In this document: one piece after another, positions 1 to 5,942 of the stretch
Layout: each line of letters opens with the position of its first letter
Position numbering within the stretch: position 1 is the stretch's first letter
Assembly (NCBI GenBank): GCA_045539925.1
Contig: JAZQGH010000106.1
Location: forward strand, 1 to 5,942
Origin: SFWF01 sp045539925
GTDB taxonomy: Bacteria > Bacillota > Clostridia > Oscillospirales > Acutalibacteraceae
DNA: 5,942 nucleotides
Direction: 5' to 3'
Made by a program: the position numbers and the translations under genes
The notes under the pieces: generated by a model
Told to the model about the DNA's origin: nothing
Database searches by the model: none
The model's input: only the letters and a program-made list of their open reading frames with translations

Positions 1-1
1 G

Positions 2-3000
2 TTTATCATTGCAGGGTTAATGTTTGTGATATATAAAATATCCACACTTACTAATACTGGAATCATGCAATATCTTTCAGAGGAGTTTGGAGTTATAGCA
101 TCCGGTGTAAAACTCTTGTCTCCCTTTTTTCTATTCCTTGCATGTGTATTTTTAATTTTGGGGATAAAGGATACCTATATTGCATTTTCTCATTGGAAGA
201 TGCAAGAAAAAAGAGAATTAGAAATCAACGATGTTTTTGATACATATTCCACCATTGTTAATAAAATTCGACCTTTATGCAAACGGAAGAAGCGGCTTAT
301 AATTGTTGAAGATTTAGATAGAATTACAGAGAAGCCTTTAGTTGTCGAATTTCTGAAAGAATTATATCGTTTCCATGATACGTTGGGAGAGTATAGTGAA
401 AACTTTGTTTTTGTAGTATCCATAAAACCCGAAGCTCTATTGAAGCCTAACACTCCTGTCGAAGAGAATGTTTATACAAAAGTATTTGACACGGTTATAT
501 CGTTAAAGCCAATTCATTTTGATGATTATGATTCGGTATTATTAAAACTTATAGATAATAATCCAAAGCAAAAATCAGAACTGCAACGGTTGATTAAATC
601 AGAAATCAAAGATACCCTTCCACAGTCATTTAAGTGGATTAAGAAGGGCGAAAACTTAACTTTAAGAGATCTTAAAGATCGTTTGAATCACGCTATAGCA
701 ATAATGCTATCAATTAAAAGCAAAAATTATAAGGTGAGCACTGCGGCAAATTTTGAAGCGTGCACTGCTATTGCGTATTTTGAGAGCCATTACCCAAAAG
801 AATACTATAAGTTAATAAAGAATGAAGCAGGGTTTGCATCATTCATGCGCACAACACCGGAAATAATCAATGGTAATACCAAGGATGTTCAAACAGCATT
901 GGTCACCTCATTTAATGCAGTTTTTAAGGGCGGCGATAGCAATAATACATCGTATTCCAAAACGTTTGTTGAAGAACTTTGTGGTTTAGTCGCTTCAGGC
1001 GTTTTTAATGACGATTTTAGAATGTATTTCTATACGTATCCTAAAGGAAGTCCGATAAAAACGACCGATGAACGTGAACTTTGCAACTATTTGCTATTTC
1101 CTAACATCTATAAAAATCATGATAATCTAGATGAAGTTGTTATAAAGGTTTTTAAAGATAGAAAAAATAGCATTGTAGAAAAAACTTTAAAATCGCTTGA
1201 AAAGTTCCCACCAGTTATACTTAAAAATACAACTTTATTTGTGGCTGCTGTTGAAGTCTCCTTGGAAAAAGCGTTTGATATATTTTCAGAAGAAATCATT
1301 GAATCTGACTACGATGAAAAGTATAAAGCGGAATGTTGGCATAGACTCGATTCACTAAATGCTCTTGACTATGAGGGCTTTATACATAAAACCATTAACA
1401 AAATTTTAGCTGTATGTAAAAGCTCAAGCGATGTAATAAAAATTCGCAAATCTATCATACTTGGTTTGCATTCTAAGATCGCAGATTTCATCGGATTGTT
1501 TGAAAACTCCAAAGATATGATCCCGCTAATAACGGCAGATGAAATTAAAACAATCAATGACATTGATGTTATCCTAAAATTCATAGATGCGAATGTCCTC
1601 AAGAAAGATAATTATGAATATATCGTATCAACAATTAATAAGCAACCGCTTGATCAGAACAGTGAAACTTTTAAAATTGCCTGTAATGTTTTTCGTAGAT
1701 TTTCTCAATTATTATCTCCAATTGAAATGGGAGATGGTCTATTAAAGTTTGTAGATATAAATAATTATCTTGATGATGGATTCTTTGAGATTATTTCGAA
1801 AGCAGAAATTAAACATCGGAACATTGCAAACTATTTAAACAAGTTTTCTGCAAACGAATTTTCCGCTGAATATATTAAAATCATGGATAGTTTAGGGTTT
1901 GATGATTATATATCGGAAGACATTATTGATACTGTTTTACAAGAAAAGCACTACTATACACCTTTACTCTTTTTAGCCAAAGGAAATGATTTTTCTAAAT
2001 TCGATTCACATTTAGCTAATAACTTAAAATTGTTGGAAACATGCGAAAGAATCAATGAGGATTATCAAGATGCTATAATTGGCTTTAGAAAATACGCATT
2101 TCAAAATAAGGCGCATTCAGAATATAAAATATTGTATTTTGAGCCATTTCCTATAATTTCAACCGAAGAATATGTTTCTATGACTGAAGCAAGCGAATTG
2201 TTTAAACTGGTTGACACTTCACAAATAAACGAAGAAAACTATAGTGAAGTTTCGGCTATGCTATGTAAGAGAACTTACGCCACATCAGAACTTGTGGATT
2301 TATTTGATTGGTTGTTCAATAATGAAGAAAATGATAACTGCATTATCGACCCTGTATTGCGCAAGAACTTTTTTGAATCATTGGATCTAAGAAAACTTGA
2401 GCTGAGAAAACTTGATGATCAACAAAGGAATTATACTTACAGCGTTATCGCAGATGTAATTGTAGTCAATACTCCCGATGACGCCATCAGTGTAATGAAA
2501 AGATTCGGTTGCCTAATTCCAGAAATAGAACCGATTGTTCAAAAAGATAGTAAAAAATATTCGGCTTTAATTGCTTCAATGAATGAATTTTCTTCAGAAA
2601 CATTGAAATGGCTTGATGAAAACTTTATTAGAGACGGTCTGTCTGAGACTCTGTGCAAAGTATTGTATGAGAAGGCAGATTATATCAATTTCATAACCGC
2701 TGACGTTTTGAGAAAAAAGGATATGATTCTTGATAAAAATATACCTTTTGAAGACTATATTTCTGTTTATGAACATGTTCCGGAAATGTTTTCAATTATG
2801 TCAGAGCATTATGATTTTCTTGAAAAACTTCAGCTTGAAGCAGAACTCGATAAGTTGCCACAGGAAAAAATAGTTCCTATGTTTAAAGTCCCTCAACACA
2901 AAAGATTTTTCGAGTTTATTTTTTCTCCAAATCAGCCAGATGAACTAAAAAATGAATATCTTAGTAGTTTTGGAAAGTTTGCTTCTCTCGACGACAGCTT

Positions 3001-3175
3001 AGCCTTTCAAAAACTTATGTGCAAGGAAGAAAATATGAAACTATTAGGTAGCCATAGAATCTTTAATAGGATTCATCGTAATTTGTGGGAACTTAATCGC
3101 GGACACAAAGCTGTGTTCACGCGAAAATGGAATGAGTGTTGGAAGGATAAACTTGATGAGACGCATCTATTATAG
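2..3175 (+). CDS. KAP/YobI-like membrane-anchored P-loop NTPase, C-terminal part (5' end outside window)
   Basis: The reading frame is open to the left edge. The first internal ATG, at 20, falls inside a hydrophobic helix (FIIAGLMFVIYKI), so it is very unlikely to be the true start. Counting that Met as residue 1, a second membrane helix lies at about 33-50. It is followed by a Walker B motif (LIIVEDLDR, 93-101), a sensor-like strand (FVFVVSIKPEAL, 129-140) and YTKVFDTVISLKPI (152-165). Membrane helices placed just before Walker B are the hallmark of KAP-type NTPases, and EDLDR followed by a TKxFD-like motif recalls the YobI ATPase group. Walker A should lie upstream of the window. Residues from about 170 to 1051 look helical and acidic, ending in a basic, Trp-containing tail, and I recognise no domain there. 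The likely role is an ATP-driven, membrane-attached protein with cytoplasmic NTPase and C-terminal parts. Some KAP proteins act in phage exclusion, but that role is inference here. The gene is much more AT-rich than those downstream. Confidence 0.8.
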   Translation, partial: FIIAGLMFVIYKISTLTNTGIMQYLSEEFGVIASGVKLLSPFFLFLACVFLILGIKDTYIAFSHWKMQEKRELEINDVFDTYSTIVNKIRPLCKRKKRLIIVEDLDRITEKPLVVEFLKELYRFHDTLGEYSENFVFVVSIKPEALLKPNTPVEENVYTKVFDTVISLKPIHFDDYDSVLLKLIDNNPKQKSELQRLIKSEIKDTLPQSFKWIKKGENLTLRDLKDRLNHAIAIMLSIKSKNYKVSTAANFEACTAIAYFESHYPKEYYKLIKNEAGFASFMRTTPEIINGNTKDVQTALVTSFNAVFKGGDSNNTSYSKTFVEELCGLVASGVFNDDFRMYFYTYPKGSPIKTTDERELCNYLLFPNIYKNHDNLDEVVIKVFKDRKNSIVEKTLKSLEKFPPVILKNTTLFVAAVEVSLEKAFDIFSEEIIESDYDEKYKAECWHRLDSLNALDYEGFIHKTINKILAVCKSSSDVIKIRKSIILGLHSKIADFIGLFENSKDMIPLITADEIKTINDIDVILKFIDANVLKKDNYEYIVSTINKQPLDQNSETFKIACNVFRRFSQLLSPIEMGDGLLKFVDINNYLDDGFFEIISKAEIKHRNIANYLNKFSANEFSAEYIKIMDSLGFDDYISEDIIDTVLQEKHYYTPLLFLAKGNDFSKFDSHLANNLKLLETCERINEDYQDAIIGFRKYAFQNKAHSEYKILYFEPFPIISTEEYVSMTEASELFKLVDTSQINEENYSEVSAMLCKRTYATSELVDLFDWLFNNEENDNCIIDPVLRKNFFESLDLRKLELRKLDDQQRNYTYSVIADVIVVNTPDDAISVMKRFGCLIPEIEPIVQKDSKKYSALIASMNEFSSETLKWLDENFIRDGLSETLCKVLYEKADYINFITADVLRKKDMILDKNIPFEDYISVYEHVPEMFSIMSEHYDFLEKLQLEAELDKLPQEKIVPMFKVPQHKRFFEFIFSPNQPDELKNEYLSSFGKFASLDDSLAFQKLMCKEENMKLLGSHRIFNRIHRNLWELNRGHKAVFTRKWNECWKDKLDETHLL

Positions 3176-3238
3176 ACCATTAAATATCTTGAGTGTTTTT
3201 ATCGCTAACGCAAATCGCTTTTTGAGGCTGTTGTAAAA

Positions 3239-3245
3239 AAAGAGG
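3239..3245 (+). promoter_or_regulatory. Ribosome binding site of the macro-domain gene
   Basis: AAAGAGG lies 7 bases before the ATG at 3253. It is the clearest translation signal in the 77-base gap and fixes the start of the macro-domain gene. Confidence 0.75.
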
Positions 3246-3252
3246 TTGGTTT

Positions 3253-4269
3253 ATGCCATTAGAAATTGTAAGAAATGATATAACTAAAATGACGGTGGAT
3301 GCCATTGTTAATGCTGCTAACGAATCGCTTTTGGGCGGTGGCAGTGTCGATGGTGCGATTCACTATGCCGCAGGTCCGAAGTTGCTTGCTGAATGTAAAA
3401 CTCTCGGAGGTTGCAAGACAGGCAAGGCAAAGATTACAGGTGGATATAATCTGCCTGCAAAGTATGTAATACATACCGTTGGTCCAATTTACGAGGACGG
3501 CAAACACGGAGAAAAGGCTTTGCTTGAATCCTGCTATCGTGAGTCCTTGGAATTGGCAAAAGAGCACAACTGTGAAACCGTTGCTTTTCCGCTTATCTCT
3601 TCGGGTGTGTACGGATATCCGAAAGACCAAGCGTTAAAGGTTGCTATCGATGTTATCGGCGATTTTCTTCTCGAAAACGAGATGAAGGTTTATATCGTCA
3701 TATTTGATAAGGCGGCTTATAAAATCAGCGAGAAGTTGTTCTCAGATATTGCTGAATATATAGATGATAATTATGTGGACGAGCATACCGACTATCGCCG
3801 TGAGCGTAGCCGTATGAACTATCCTTGTCAAAGCGTGATGATTGGTTCGGTACAACCTGAATACCTTGACTTATGCGAATGCAAGGCGATTTCAGCTGAA
3901 GATGACCTTGATGCCAAACTCAAGCAGATTGACGAGAGTTTTTCGCAGATGCTTCTTCGCAAGATAGATGAAAAAGGTATGACCGATGCCGAGTGCTATA
4001 AAAAGGCTAACATAGACCGCAAACTATTTTCGAAGATTCGCAGCGATGTGCATTATAAGCCAAGTAAACCCACCGCAATCGCTTTTGCTATCTCGCTTGA
4101 ACTTTCTCTCGACGAAACTGAAGACATGCTTAAAAAGGCAGGATTTGCGCTTTCTCACAGCAACAAATTCGATATTATAATCGAATACTTTATTAGCAAG
4201 GGCAATTACAATATCTTTGAAATAAACGAGGCGTTGTTCGCCTTTGACCAAAGCCTCCTGGGTGCTTAA
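3253..4269 (+). CDS. Macro-domain (MacroD/YmdB-like) ADP-ribose hydrolase fused to a C-terminal HTH-like domain
   Basis: Residues 1 to about 165 form a macro domain closely resembling E. coli YmdB. Asp9 is in the usual adenine-binding place. The active-site stretch is NAANESLLGGGSVDGAIH (20-37), with Asn23 and Asp33 matching the catalytic pair of YmdB. The phosphate loop is ISSGVYGYP (115-123). Known members bind ADP-ribose and hydrolyse O-acetyl-ADP-ribose or remove ADP-ribose from acidic residues, in the cytoplasm. YmdB itself is about 177 residues, so this 338-residue protein carries a large extension. Residues about 222-300 have the spacing of an XRE-type helix-turn-helix (ECYKKANIDRKLFSKIRSD, then SKPTAIAFAISLELSLDE), followed by an amphipathic tail ending in FDQSLLGA. 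Similar macro fusions are, from memory, common in Clostridia. The HTH could bind DNA or a protein partner; its target is unknown. The start is supported by AAAGAGG 7 bases upstream. It is the first gene of the tight downstream cluster. Confidence 0.92.
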   Translation: MPLEIVRNDITKMTVDAIVNAANESLLGGGSVDGAIHYAAGPKLLAECKTLGGCKTGKAKITGGYNLPAKYVIHTVGPIYEDGKHGEKALLESCYRESLELAKEHNCETVAFPLISSGVYGYPKDQALKVAIDVIGDFLLENEMKVYIVIFDKAAYKISEKLFSDIAEYIDDNYVDEHTDYRRERSRMNYPCQSVMIGSVQPEYLDLCECKAISAEDDLDAKLKQIDESFSQMLLRKIDEKGMTDAECYKKANIDRKLFSKIRSDVHYKPSKPTAIAFAISLELSLDETEDMLKKAGFALSHSNKFDIIIEYFISKGNYNIFEINEALFAFDQSLLGA

Positions 4270-4270
4270 T

Positions 4271-4639
4271 ATGAACCGTGAATTTGTTTTGGGCCTGTGC
4301 AAAGAAAGATACGGAACCGAACCCGATTATCCATTTAACGATAAGTACAACTCCGCGGTTTTACGGCATAGCGATACCCGAAAGTGGTATGGTATTATTC
4401 TGAATGTTTCGCCAAAGGTGTTTGGACTTTCGGGAGATAAAAAGGTTGACGTTATCAATCTTAAAATTGACCCGCTTATGATGGGCTCGTTTTTACAGGA
4501 AAAAGGAATTTTTCCTGCCTATCATATGTCAAAAACTTGTTGGATATCTGCTTTGCTTGACGGGTCCGTCAGCGAAGAAACATTGTCTTTTTTGATTGAT
4601 GTTAGCTTTGAACTGACCGACAAAAAGTGCAAAAAATAG
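4271..4639 (+). CDS. MmcQ/YjbR family protein
   Basis: This 122-residue protein shows the MmcQ/YjbR (DUF419) pattern: EPDYPF at 17-22, RKWYGIIL at 37-44, a VDVINLKIDP strand at 59-68, then FPAYHMSKTCWISALLDGSV at 81-100 and a terminal helix SEETLSFLIDVSFEL. Length is normal for the family. YjbR has a CyaY-like fold and has been proposed to bind DNA, but the biochemical role of the family is not established. I chose the ATG at 4271, one base after the stop of the macro gene. The frame stays open upstream to a TTG at 4244, but that would add nine residues inside the macro gene and the family normally begins near MNRE. No good Shine-Dalgarno site precedes it, so translation is probably coupled to the macro gene. 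Confidence 0.88.
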   Translation: MNREFVLGLCKERYGTEPDYPFNDKYNSAVLRHSDTRKWYGIILNVSPKVFGLSGDKKVDVINLKIDPLMMGSFLQEKGIFPAYHMSKTCWISALLDGSVSEETLSFLIDVSFELTDKKCKK

Positions 4640-4643
4640 TTTT

Positions 4644-4647
4644 GGAG
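4644..4647 (+). promoter_or_regulatory. Ribosome binding site of tag
   Basis: GGAG, within TTTTGGAGC, lies 7 bases before the ATG at 4655 in the short gap after the MmcQ/YjbR stop codon. Confidence 0.7.
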
Positions 4648-4654
4648 CATAAAA

Positions 4655-5206
4655 ATGAGTGAACTTAAACGTTGTAAATGGTGTAACCTTAAAAATCCCA
4701 TATATATAAAATACCACGACGAAGAGTGGGGTGTCCCGAATTTTGATGAGCAGTATTTATTTGAAATGCTGATTCTCGAATCCTTTCAGGCAGGGCTTTC
4801 CTGGGAATGTGTGCTCAACAAACGTGAGGCCTTCCGCAAAGCCTTTGATGGCTTTGATGCTGAAAAGATTGCATCTTATGATGATAATAAAATCGTCGAA
4901 CTTCAAAACAATAAAGATATCATACGCAACAAACTGAAAATTCGATCAGCAGTAAATAACGCAAAAATATTTTTGGAAATTCAAAAAGAGTATGGTAGTT
5001 TTCGTGAGTATCTGAAAGTTTTTACAGGCGAACAGCAGATTATAGATGTCGACAAGACGACATCACCTTTATCGGATGCGCTGTCTTCTGACCTCAAAAA
5101 GCGTGGAATGAAATTTGTGGGCAGTACGGTAATTTATTCTTATCTGCAGGCAATCGGCGTTATTTTCTCGCATGAGGAAGAATGTTTTATGTATAAAGGA
5201 AAATAA
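4655..5206 (+). CDS. tag: DNA-3-methyladenine glycosylase I
   Basis: The protein excises 3-methyladenine from alkylated DNA, the first step of base excision repair, in the cytoplasm. At 183 residues it matches E. coli Tag (187) along its whole length. The family zinc-snap ligands are all present: Cys7 (or Cys10), His21, His173 and Cys177, with the His-x3-Cys spacing of E. coli His175/Cys179. The base pocket is also kept: Tyr20, Glu42 and Trp50 within HDEEWGVP (21-28) and LESFQAGLSW (41-50). The signature KKRGMKFVGSTVIYSYLQA is at 148-166. One residue is inserted between the first Cys and His relative to E. coli. The start has a GGAG site 7 bases upstream, and the gene begins 15 bases after the MmcQ/YjbR stop and ends 3 bases before the next ATG, so it is almost certainly co-transcribed. 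It appears intact and active. Confidence 0.96.
   Translation: MSELKRCKWCNLKNPIYIKYHDEEWGVPNFDEQYLFEMLILESFQAGLSWECVLNKREAFRKAFDGFDAEKIASYDDNKIVELQNNKDIIRNKLKIRSAVNNAKIFLEIQKEYGSFREYLKVFTGEQQIIDVDKTTSPLSDALSSDLKKRGMKFVGSTVIYSYLQAIGVIFSHEEECFMYKGK
5195..5200 (+). promoter_or_regulatory. Ribosome binding site of the TIGR04076 gene, inside the 3' end of tag
   Basis: AAAGGA sits over the last codons of tag, 9 bases before the ATG at 5210. The overlap implies coupled expression of the two genes. Confidence 0.55.
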
Positions 5207-5209
5207 GCT

Positions 5210-5512
5210 ATGAAGAAAATTAAAATAACAGTAATGCGAAAAGCATGGTATGACGATTTAATTGAAAAGTATGAAAACCCGATAGAACACGCCTGCAACT
5301 TACAGGAAGGTCAGGTGTTTATCTGCAAAGGTTGGCAAAAGCCTGAGGGATTTTGCGATAGTGCGTGGGAGAGCGTTTCGCCGTTTGTAATGACCCTTGC
5401 CCACGGTGGCGAAAATTTCTATGACGGATGGATGAAGAACTCGAAATCTGCAATGATTTCCTGCAACGACGGTTTTCGTCCTGTAAGCTTTTTGATTGAA
5501 GTTATTGAATGA
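5210..5512 (+). CDS. TIGR04076 family protein
   Basis: This 100-residue soluble protein matches, from memory, the TIGR04076 family of unknown function in both length and motif order: a basic start (MKKIKITVMRKAW), an EGQVF turn at 33-37, PEGFCDSAWESV at 45-56, LAHGGENFYDGWM at 63-75 and CNDGFRPVSF at 85-94. It has four cysteines (29, 39, 49, 85), which could bind a metal or act in redox chemistry, though the sequence alone does not show this. There is no signal peptide or membrane segment. It starts 3 bases after the tag stop, and its own TGA leads directly into the ribosome binding site of the next gene. No reaction is known for the family, so I assign none. Confidence 0.85.
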   Translation: MKKIKITVMRKAWYDDLIEKYENPIEHACNLQEGQVFICKGWQKPEGFCDSAWESVSPFVMTLAHGGENFYDGWMKNSKSAMISCNDGFRPVSFLIEVIE

Positions 5513-5516
5513 GGAG
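5511..5516 (+). promoter_or_regulatory. Ribosome binding site of the ArsC/Spx-like gene, overlapping the upstream stop codon
   Basis: GAGGAG begins within the TGA of the TIGR04076 gene and lies 6 bases before the ATG at 5523. It decides that start over the in-frame TTG at 5496. Confidence 0.8.
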
Positions 5517-5522
5517 ATTGCT

Positions 5523-5873
5523 ATGTTAAAATTCATCTGCTACCCAAAATGTACCACTTGCCAGAGAGCAAAGAAGTGGTTGGACGATAATAAAATTCAA
5601 TATGAATTAAGGGATATTAAACTCGATAATCCCACGCTCGAAGAATTAACCGAGTGGTATAACAAAAGCGGATTACCGATTAAGAAGTTCTTTAATACAA
5701 ACGGTCTGCTTTATAAATCATTAGACCTTAAAAACAAACTCCTCGAAATGAGCGAGGATGAAATGCTAAAACTCCTCGCAACAGACGGTATGCTTGTTAA
5801 AAGACCGTTGCTAATAGGCGATGATTTTGTGTTTGTAGGGTTTAAAGAAACCGAGTGGGAGAGTATTAAATGA
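5523..5873 (+). CDS. ArsC/Spx-family thioredoxin-fold protein (arsenate reductase-like)
   Basis: The 116-residue product has the ArsC/Spx/YffB fold order: a first strand LKFICYPKC, a CTTC redox site (Cys10 and Cys13) at the start of helix 1 (QRAKKWLDD), EYRDIK-type strand YELRDIKLDNPTLEEL at 27-42, and VKRPLLIGDDFVFVGF at 92-107 with the conserved Arg94-Pro95. In classical ArsC the first Cys reduces arsenate using glutaredoxin. The CxxC site and short length fit the Spx/MgsR/YffB-like branch better, members of which are regulators or thiol-active proteins without arsenic specificity. No arsR, arsB or acr3 gene is visible, so an arsenic role is not supported here. The protein is cytoplasmic. 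The start at 5523 follows a strong GAGGAG site. The gene ends one base before the next ATG. Confidence 0.88.
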   Translation: MLKFICYPKCTTCQRAKKWLDDNKIQYELRDIKLDNPTLEELTEWYNKSGLPIKKFFNTNGLLYKSLDLKNKLLEMSEDEMLKLLATDGMLVKRPLLIGDDFVFVGFKETEWESIK

Positions 5874-5874
5874 T

Positions 5875-5942
5875 ATGAGAGCAATAGTTTTTACCACCAA
5901 TACAGGACATACAATCGAGTATGTTAGAATTCTTTCTAAAAA
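5875..5942 (+). CDS. Probable flavodoxin family protein, N-terminal fragment (runs off right edge)
   Basis: Only 22 complete codons are visible: MRAIVFTTNTGHTIEYVRIL then SK. A short hydrophobic first strand followed by a TTNTGHT loop and a helix is the FMN-phosphate-binding signature (T/S-x-T-G-x-T) of flavodoxins, which carry electrons through bound FMN. The ATG lies one base after the TGA of the ArsC/Spx-like gene, and a GGAGAG site occurs about 11 bases upstream inside that gene, so it is probably the next member of the same operon. Because the rest of the protein is outside the window, the exact subfamily (electron-transfer flavodoxin, or a flavodoxin domain in a larger protein) cannot be told. 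Confidence 0.72.
   Translation, partial: MRAIVFTTNTGHTIEYVRILSK

Noticed and set aside
20..22. ATG at 20 as the true start of the large NTPase gene
   Set aside because: The frame is open to the left edge, the codons before it continue the same hydrophobic helix, no ribosome binding site precedes it, and the Walker A motif expected before the membrane hairpin would be missing.
2390..2415. Tandem repeat AGAAAACTTGA (2390-2400 and 2405-2415) encoding LRKLE/LRKLD
   Set aside because: There are only two copies of a 15-base unit, in frame inside a helical coding region. It looks like a minor local duplication rather than a functional repeat array.
3176..3252. Terminator or promoter in the gap after the NTPase gene
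   Set aside because: There is no GC-rich stem before the T-runs. TTGAGT at 3189 has no acceptable -10 element at 16-18 bases, so neither call can be supported.
3259..3630. Minus-strand open frame of 123 codons opposite the macro domain
   Set aside because: It is antisense to a well-supported conserved domain, and its translation shows no recognisable family. The other minus-strand frames are rejected for the same reason.
4244..4246. TTG start giving a 131-residue MmcQ/YjbR protein
   Set aside because: It lies inside the macro gene, has no ribosome binding site and adds nine residues not typical of the family. ATG at 4271 fits better.
5496..5498. TTG start giving a 125-residue ArsC/Spx-like protein
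   Set aside because: GAGGAG is placed exactly for the ATG at 5523, and the thioredoxin-like fold begins directly with MLKFICYP.
5523..5873. Arsenic-resistance operon
   Set aside because: Only an ArsC-fold protein is present, with a CxxC site that fits the Spx/MgsR/YffB-like branch. No arsR, arsB or acr3 is visible in the window.

Overview
The window looks like bacterial chromosome from a low-to-moderate GC Gram-positive lineage, most likely Bacillota of the class Clostridia. This rests on purine-rich Shine-Dalgarno sites (AAAGAGG, GGAG, GAGGAG) at several genes, the standard code with TGA used as a stop, dense co-directional packing, and the protein families present. Placement below class level is not possible by eye. 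All seven genes supported here lie on the + strand. No RNA gene, insertion sequence, CRISPR array or clear terminator was seen.

Region 1 (positions 1-3175) is the 3' part of one very large gene that enters from the left edge. It encodes a membrane-anchored P-loop NTPase of the KAP/YobI type: a two-helix membrane hairpin, a Walker B motif (LIIVEDLDR), a sensor-like strand (FVFVVSIKP), then about 880 residues of mostly helical sequence with no domain I recognise. The Walker A motif must lie upstream of the window. The gene is strikingly AT-rich.

Region 2 (3176-3252) is a 77-base gap with a good ribosome binding site at its end but no convincing promoter or terminator.

Region 3 (3253-5942) is a compact run of small genes with gaps of 1 to 15 bases. 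In order they are a macro-domain protein fused to a C-terminal helix-turn-helix-like region, an MmcQ/YjbR family protein, DNA-3-methyladenine glycosylase I (tag), a TIGR04076 family protein, an ArsC/Spx-fold thiol protein, and the first 22 codons of a probable flavodoxin that runs off the right edge. Base composition rises clearly at the start of this region.

The small genes probably form one operon. Their common theme, as inference, is handling of chemical damage and redox state: ADP-ribose chemistry, alkylated-base excision, thiol redox and flavin electron transfer. Whether the large NTPase belongs functionally with the macro protein, as in a defence or toxin/antitoxin-type pair, cannot be decided from this window, and the composition break argues for separate histories.
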